Origin: JABDMH01 sp965222645 | Lineage (GTDB): Bacteria; Bacteroidota; Bacteroidia; Chitinophagales; Saprospiraceae | NCBI GenBank assembly: GCA_965222645.1 | Contig: OZ244968.1 | Coordinates: 3,844,001-3,908,000 of the forward strand | DNA: 64,000 nucleotides | Direction: 5' to 3' | Part shown: positions 62,301 to 64,000 of the stretch, piece by piece | Layout of the letters: each line of letters starts with the position of its first letter | Numbering within the stretch: the first letter of the stretch is position 1 | The notes under the pieces: generated by a model | Database searches by the model: none | What the model saw: the letters and a program-made list of their open reading frames with translations, nothing else | Told to the model about the DNA's origin: nothing | Program-made: the position numbers and the translations under genes

Positions 62301-63564
62301 TTGGTTTCAGAGAGCCATCGAAAGCAGGAATAATTGGATTACTGACAATGTATTTCTCAATCAGGAGGTCTTGCTCACAAAAACAAAGAAATGGAATGCG
62401 GGTCTTACTATTGAACCGTTCCGGGATTTTAGACTAGAGGTCAACTGGGATTACAGCTTCACAGAAAATCACTCGGAGTTTTTCAAGAAAGCTTCCCCAA
62501 CCTCCCCGTTTGAGCATCTGTCACCACGGGAAGTGGGGTCGTTTAATATCTCATATTACACACTGGGTACATTGTTTCACGACGATATCGAAATGCTTTT
62601 TACAGAGTTTGAGGACAATCGCCGAGTGATCTCCCAACGAGTGGGCGAGCAAGGCACAGTCCATGCAAATGATGGAGCAGAATACACGGAGGGCTTTGGG
62701 AAATATCAGCGGGATGTGCTGGTGCCGGCATTTGTCTCAAGCTATGCAAGATTACCGATCCAGGATGTATCATTAAATATCTTTGACCTCGTGCCAAAAC
62801 CAAATTGGCAACTCACATACAACGGGCTTTCTAAAGTCCCTCTTTTTCAAGATCTGTTTTCGAGTGTGAGTCTCAGCCATGGTTACCGGTCTACGCTTTC
62901 TGTAAATAGCTATAATACTGATTTTGATTACATACCCAGTGATCCCGTACTGAATACCAATCCTGTGACCGGAGATTATTACAGCCGATATGAATTTCAG
63001 GATGTTGTGATATCAGAACAACTATCTCCTCTTATTGGCCTAAATATCAAAACGAGGAATGATATGAGCTTGAGGTTGGATATGAATAAAACGCGCAACC
63101 TGTCGCTGAGTTTTACCGATTATCAACTCAATGAATCCAAACGTACGGACTACACCGCTGGTCTGGGGTATACACTTAAAAATGTCTATATCGGATTTTT
63201 ACAGCCCAAATCAAAGAAACGGGGTCGGTCTACACGAGATCAAAAAGATGCTCAAAATCAAGATCCAAACGCCCAGGATCCTGCAGCTGGCAATGCCCAG
63301 AAAGGAAATGAGATGGAGATCAGAATTGATTTTTCATATGGTGATAATGTTTCACTGATCCATAAATTTGATACGGAGTTAGATCCTCAAGCTTCACGGG
63401 GAAGCAAGCAGATAAGATTTAGCCCTTCGGTGGAGTATGCTTTGAGTGAGACACTTAGCCTTAGGTTTTTTCTGGATTACAATAAGACGGTACCATACAC
63501 TTCCCGGTCTTATCCCATTACCAACATCAACTCTGGTGTCACGGTGCAGTTTGCATTACAATAG
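56338..63564 (+). CDS. sprA: cell surface protein SprA (T9SS translocon)
   Basis: A 2408-residue protein, close to the 2400-residue length of Flavobacterium johnsoniae SprA (Sov). A signal peptide (TIYLVLLGIMLFAVSQA) precedes two SprA N-terminal domains and a very long barrel-forming region. Segments typical of the family are DKLKLNANYNTQSTFDFD, VRVTAGGQVLIEGQDYEVDY and SQINISYEDNALFSFNRK. The chain ends in an aromatic beta strand (VTVQFALQ) like outer-membrane barrels. SprA forms the giant pore that exports T9SS cargo. The ATG at 56338 gives the best signal; a GTG at 56287 would add 17 residues. It follows ruvA. Confidence 0.96.
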   Translation: MEHGKTIYLVLLGIMLFAVSQARDGLLYNLNDTIAPPPPVTAPILDTIPPLKDRIGTFTDKPHNNPFDLRDPKNVEQTIEYDPETGQYELTERLGSDYFRSPTYMTFDEYLDYKAKQQEYEYFQRLAGINSAGGEIGPDIDPIKKFDLSNSLIDRLFGGTTVDLNPKGNIGITLGWDHQNVQNPVLLERQQRNGGLDFDMDIQMNMDGQIGDKLKLNANYNTQSTFDFDRQLKLQYDSEAFSEDEILKKIEAGNVSLPLKSTLIQGNQSLFGLKTDLQFGRLRLTTIISQQNSEKKDLQIEKGAQVQEFFFEVDDYDENRHFFLSHYSRDLFEPGLSNLPQISSLFNITKIEVWITNDRLETENTRDIVALADLGEYDRMTSENSSIRHPPGMVRNPDISGTRALPDNSSNRIYELLIDDQNARDADRAVSTLRGSPYRMVPSQDFEKVRARKLQSSEYTVNNQLGFISIRTGLQPDQILGIAYEYTYNGKKYQVGELSSDFPSETEDASVLFVKMLKSTTQRTDVPAWDLMMKNVYSIGAFQVSSEDFYLDVFYEDPGKGEKRFLPTEDPQASQPLLRLLNLDNLNQLGDPQPDGAFDFVPGVTIFPATGKLMFPVLEPFGSSLAKKFADPNEAQKYIYQQLYDSAIFVAQEYADLNRFTIRARFKSSSTNEYSLGAFNVPQGSVRVTAGGQVLIEGQDYEVDYNLGKVRIINEQYLNSGSQINISYEDNALFSFNRKTMLGFRADYEVSKHLNLGMTYMHLFERPYTQKVNIGEDPINNKIIGLDINYSKKAPWLTRLIDGIPLIDTKAESNITFAAEGAVIKPGHSRAINAENSKSGSLYIDDFEGSSIGIDLRTPSTEWVIASVPQNDELNNNPLFPESNLNDDRLSGVNRARLNWYRIETNIRSASDQGNPFTAAVSQQDIFPNRSPVFGFNNNIQVFDLHYDPTERGPYNFDLPGGTQYSAGINQEGKLEAPETRWAGIMRDLRNTDFQQANIEYIEFWVMNPYAAINDSGDRLGDNGKLYLNLGNISEDILRDSRMSYENGLPTTGSAAPVDPTSWGHIPVVPDINSSFGIDAQDRTEQDVGYDGLDDIGERDFFADYIAQTQGLNLEARQAIEEDPSNDNFQHYRDFPQDVGVFERYSRFNNTQGNSKAASGNTLQSSTNYPDKEDMNNDNTLNESEAYYQYEIPIEYDGLGGLAINEFITDTIRASGSGEIWYRFQIPKERYTSTVGSIQDFRSIRFIRMYITDFEEPVTLRFAKFDLVRNQWRKYSRSLRASGPGEPNNAPSNLEFDIASVNIEENSRKFPFNYVLPPGIIRERAVGTYANIQRNEQSLALNICNLEDGEAAAMFKNLNEDFRNYDSLQMFVHAEAIEDQIIDPGETTLFVRLGSDYTRNYYEYEIPLTMSDPNAADTSFEALDEIVWLRENELNVPLSLLKDKKVERNNSNASILEPWEAEDPANGNKIRIIGSPNLGLVKGVMIGVRNTLDDNLDKCLEVWVNELRLTGLNEKGGVAGLARLDFQLADFGRLSLSGNYSSIGWGALDQKLAERSLEEIVQYDIATNLELGKFFGDRAGLSIPFYAQYSATMANPKFDPYDRDIELKDKLKAAPDATARDSIREQAIDFTSIKSFNFTNVRKERTGNRASKTPLPWDIENFSFTYAQSEIKRHDPIIENDQTDEQYGSIDYNYSTKPLYIQPFKGLAEDSKLIKFITELNFNPIPNSLAVNSALTRQKITKSYRFSEPEFKTWYTKKFIWERNYDLNWDFAKSLKFRFNASNQSVIDELNERDPDWNEDANKELIKEGLRNFGRTKDYTHSLNLSYNVPLQHFPLLDFAQIRAQFTANYGWNAAALNVDSLGNVIQNQQTRQITADLNFEKLYNNIPYLRKINQGKRPTSNRGNTRPTPQTNRGGDADRKKSDRDPGALERLFFRPLMLLRKAKFSYTENLGSVVPGFNPSPEYLGLSRGWDAPGYEFVLGMQPTESWFQRAIESRNNWITDNVFLNQEVLLTKTKKWNAGLTIEPFRDFRLEVNWDYSFTENHSEFFKKASPTSPFEHLSPREVGSFNISYYTLGTLFHDDIEMLFTEFEDNRRVISQRVGEQGTVHANDGAEYTEGFGKYQRDVLVPAFVSSYARLPIQDVSLNIFDLVPKPNWQLTYNGLSKVPLFQDLFSSVSLSHGYRSTLSVNSYNTDFDYIPSDPVLNTNPVTGDYYSRYEFQDVVISEQLSPLIGLNIKTRNDMSLRLDMNKTRNLSLSFTDYQLNESKRTDYTAGLGYTLKNVYIGFLQPKSKKRGRSTRDQKDAQNQDPNAQDPAAGNAQKGNEMEIRIDFSYGDNVSLIHKFDTELDPQASRGSKQIRFSPSVEYALSETLSLRFFLDYNKTVPYTSRSYPITNINSGVTVQFALQ

Positions 63565-63680
63565 CCTTTTTTTACTGGCGCAGTCTAAATAACATTTGTA
63601 TTTTTAACCGTATCACGCCCCTGCCAGTTGATTATGTTATTATCTGTGTGACAGAATACGAAACTTTAACTTCTTAAAAA

Positions 63681-64000
63681 ATGAAGGTCCGTCGAAAACC
63701 AAAAATGGGAGGCCGCTGGTCAGATACCGATGCCAGGGATCCCATAGACCTTGTCGATGAATGGAAGCCGGGTACCACTTTTGTCCTCGATGGTACGATC
63801 GACAAAGATGGTAAGAGACATTCACTGATCGGTCTGGACATAAGCGCCGATGATATACAAGCCATGCTTGTGAAACTCATCGAACATTATAAATTGCGTA
63901 TAGCTGCCCTGGAAGAAAGATGTGAGGCGCTGCAGATTGAAAATGATCAACGGAAAGCCGCTTTTCAGCTTTTGGATCACACCATTGACCCCTATGTGCA
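63681..64000 (+). CDS. unknown protein downstream of sprA (5' end only)
   Basis: An open frame from the ATG at 63681 to the right edge, 106 residues visible. It starts with a basic RRKPKMGGRW segment, then DPIDLVDEWKPGTTFVLDG and a probable coiled coil (KLRIAALEERCEALQIEND). No signal peptide is present. No family is recognised. It lies 116 bp after sprA on the same strand. The gap holds a T7 run after the sprA stop (no clear hairpin). Confidence 0.6.
   Translation, partial: MKVRRKPKMGGRWSDTDARDPIDLVDEWKPGTTFVLDGTIDKDGKRHSLIGLDISADDIQAMLVKLIEHYKLRIAALEERCEALQIENDQRKAAFQLLDHTIDPYV

Noticed and set aside
63574..63628. ACTGGC ... GCCAGT inverted repeat after sprA
   Set aside because: The arms are only 6 bp and about 43 bp apart, so it is likely chance.
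1..64000. tRNA, rRNA, CRISPR or insertion sequence
   Set aside because: I looked for the TTCGAATCC-type tRNA arm, repeated direct units with spacers, and transposase-like frames; none was found.

Overview
This 64 kb window is chromosomal DNA of a Bacteroidota bacterium, most likely an environmental gliding-type member near the Saprospiria, Cytophagia or Chitinophagia. Lineage evidence: a type IX secretion (T9SS) type B C-terminal sorting domain at the left edge, a complete 2408-residue SprA translocon protein at the right edge, a fused MurF-alanine racemase, a fused E1 alpha/beta 2-oxoacid dehydrogenase, a DUF5606 protein, and -7 boxes of the form TAnnTTTG. The assignment below family level is inference. 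No rRNA, tRNA, CRISPR array, prophage or insertion sequence was seen.

Layout. 1-8 kb: the end of a T9SS cargo protein, then minus-strand genes for a family 2 glycosyltransferase, DUF5606, E1 alpha/beta, a SAM methyltransferase, recO, a small conserved protein and a GH3-type acyl-amido synthetase. 8-13 kb: uvrA with a CPBP membrane protease, and mqnC (futalosine menaquinone pathway). 13-18 kb: rimP-nusA-infB on the plus strand behind a promoter and an intrinsic terminator-like hairpin. 18-24 kb: a PL6 polysaccharide lyase, a TIGR02757 protein, gpmI with a lipoprotein, and a two-domain esterase fusion. 24-29 kb: a two-gene NAD-linked molybdenum formate dehydrogenase. 29-34 kb: an AlkD-type protein, an ArsR-SRPBCC operon, a coiled-coil protein, an M23 peptidase and Hsp20. 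34-42 kb: an FtsX/MacB-type permease, an NTF2-like lipoprotein, a membrane class III cyclase and a heparinase II/III-family lyase, then a nitrilase. 42-46 kb: a phosphate and polyphosphate neighbourhood with a Na/Pi cotransporter and two tandem PPK2 kinases. 46-56 kb: a PIG-L deacetylase, a three-gene periplasmic foldase operon, murF-alr with purD, and ruvA. 56-64 kb: sprA and the start of an unknown gene.

How the parts relate. Most of the window is housekeeping: translation (rimP, nusA, infB), DNA repair (recO, uvrA, alkD-like, ruvA), peptidoglycan and purine synthesis, and glycolysis. The accessory part points to polysaccharide use (PL6, heparinase II/III, esterase fusion), surface export (SprA, sorting domain, foldases) and phosphate storage. 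I found no clear multi-gene defence or other unknown system. The most interesting signals are four TTTACA/TTAACA half-sites at an exact 11-bp period in front of the Na/Pi transporter (a Pho-box-like array), the divergent tandem PPK2 pair beside it, the terminator hairpin in the rimP-nusA-infB leader, GTAACCG repeats around the ArsR promoter, and a 16-bp near-repeat on both sides of the FtsX-type permease gene.
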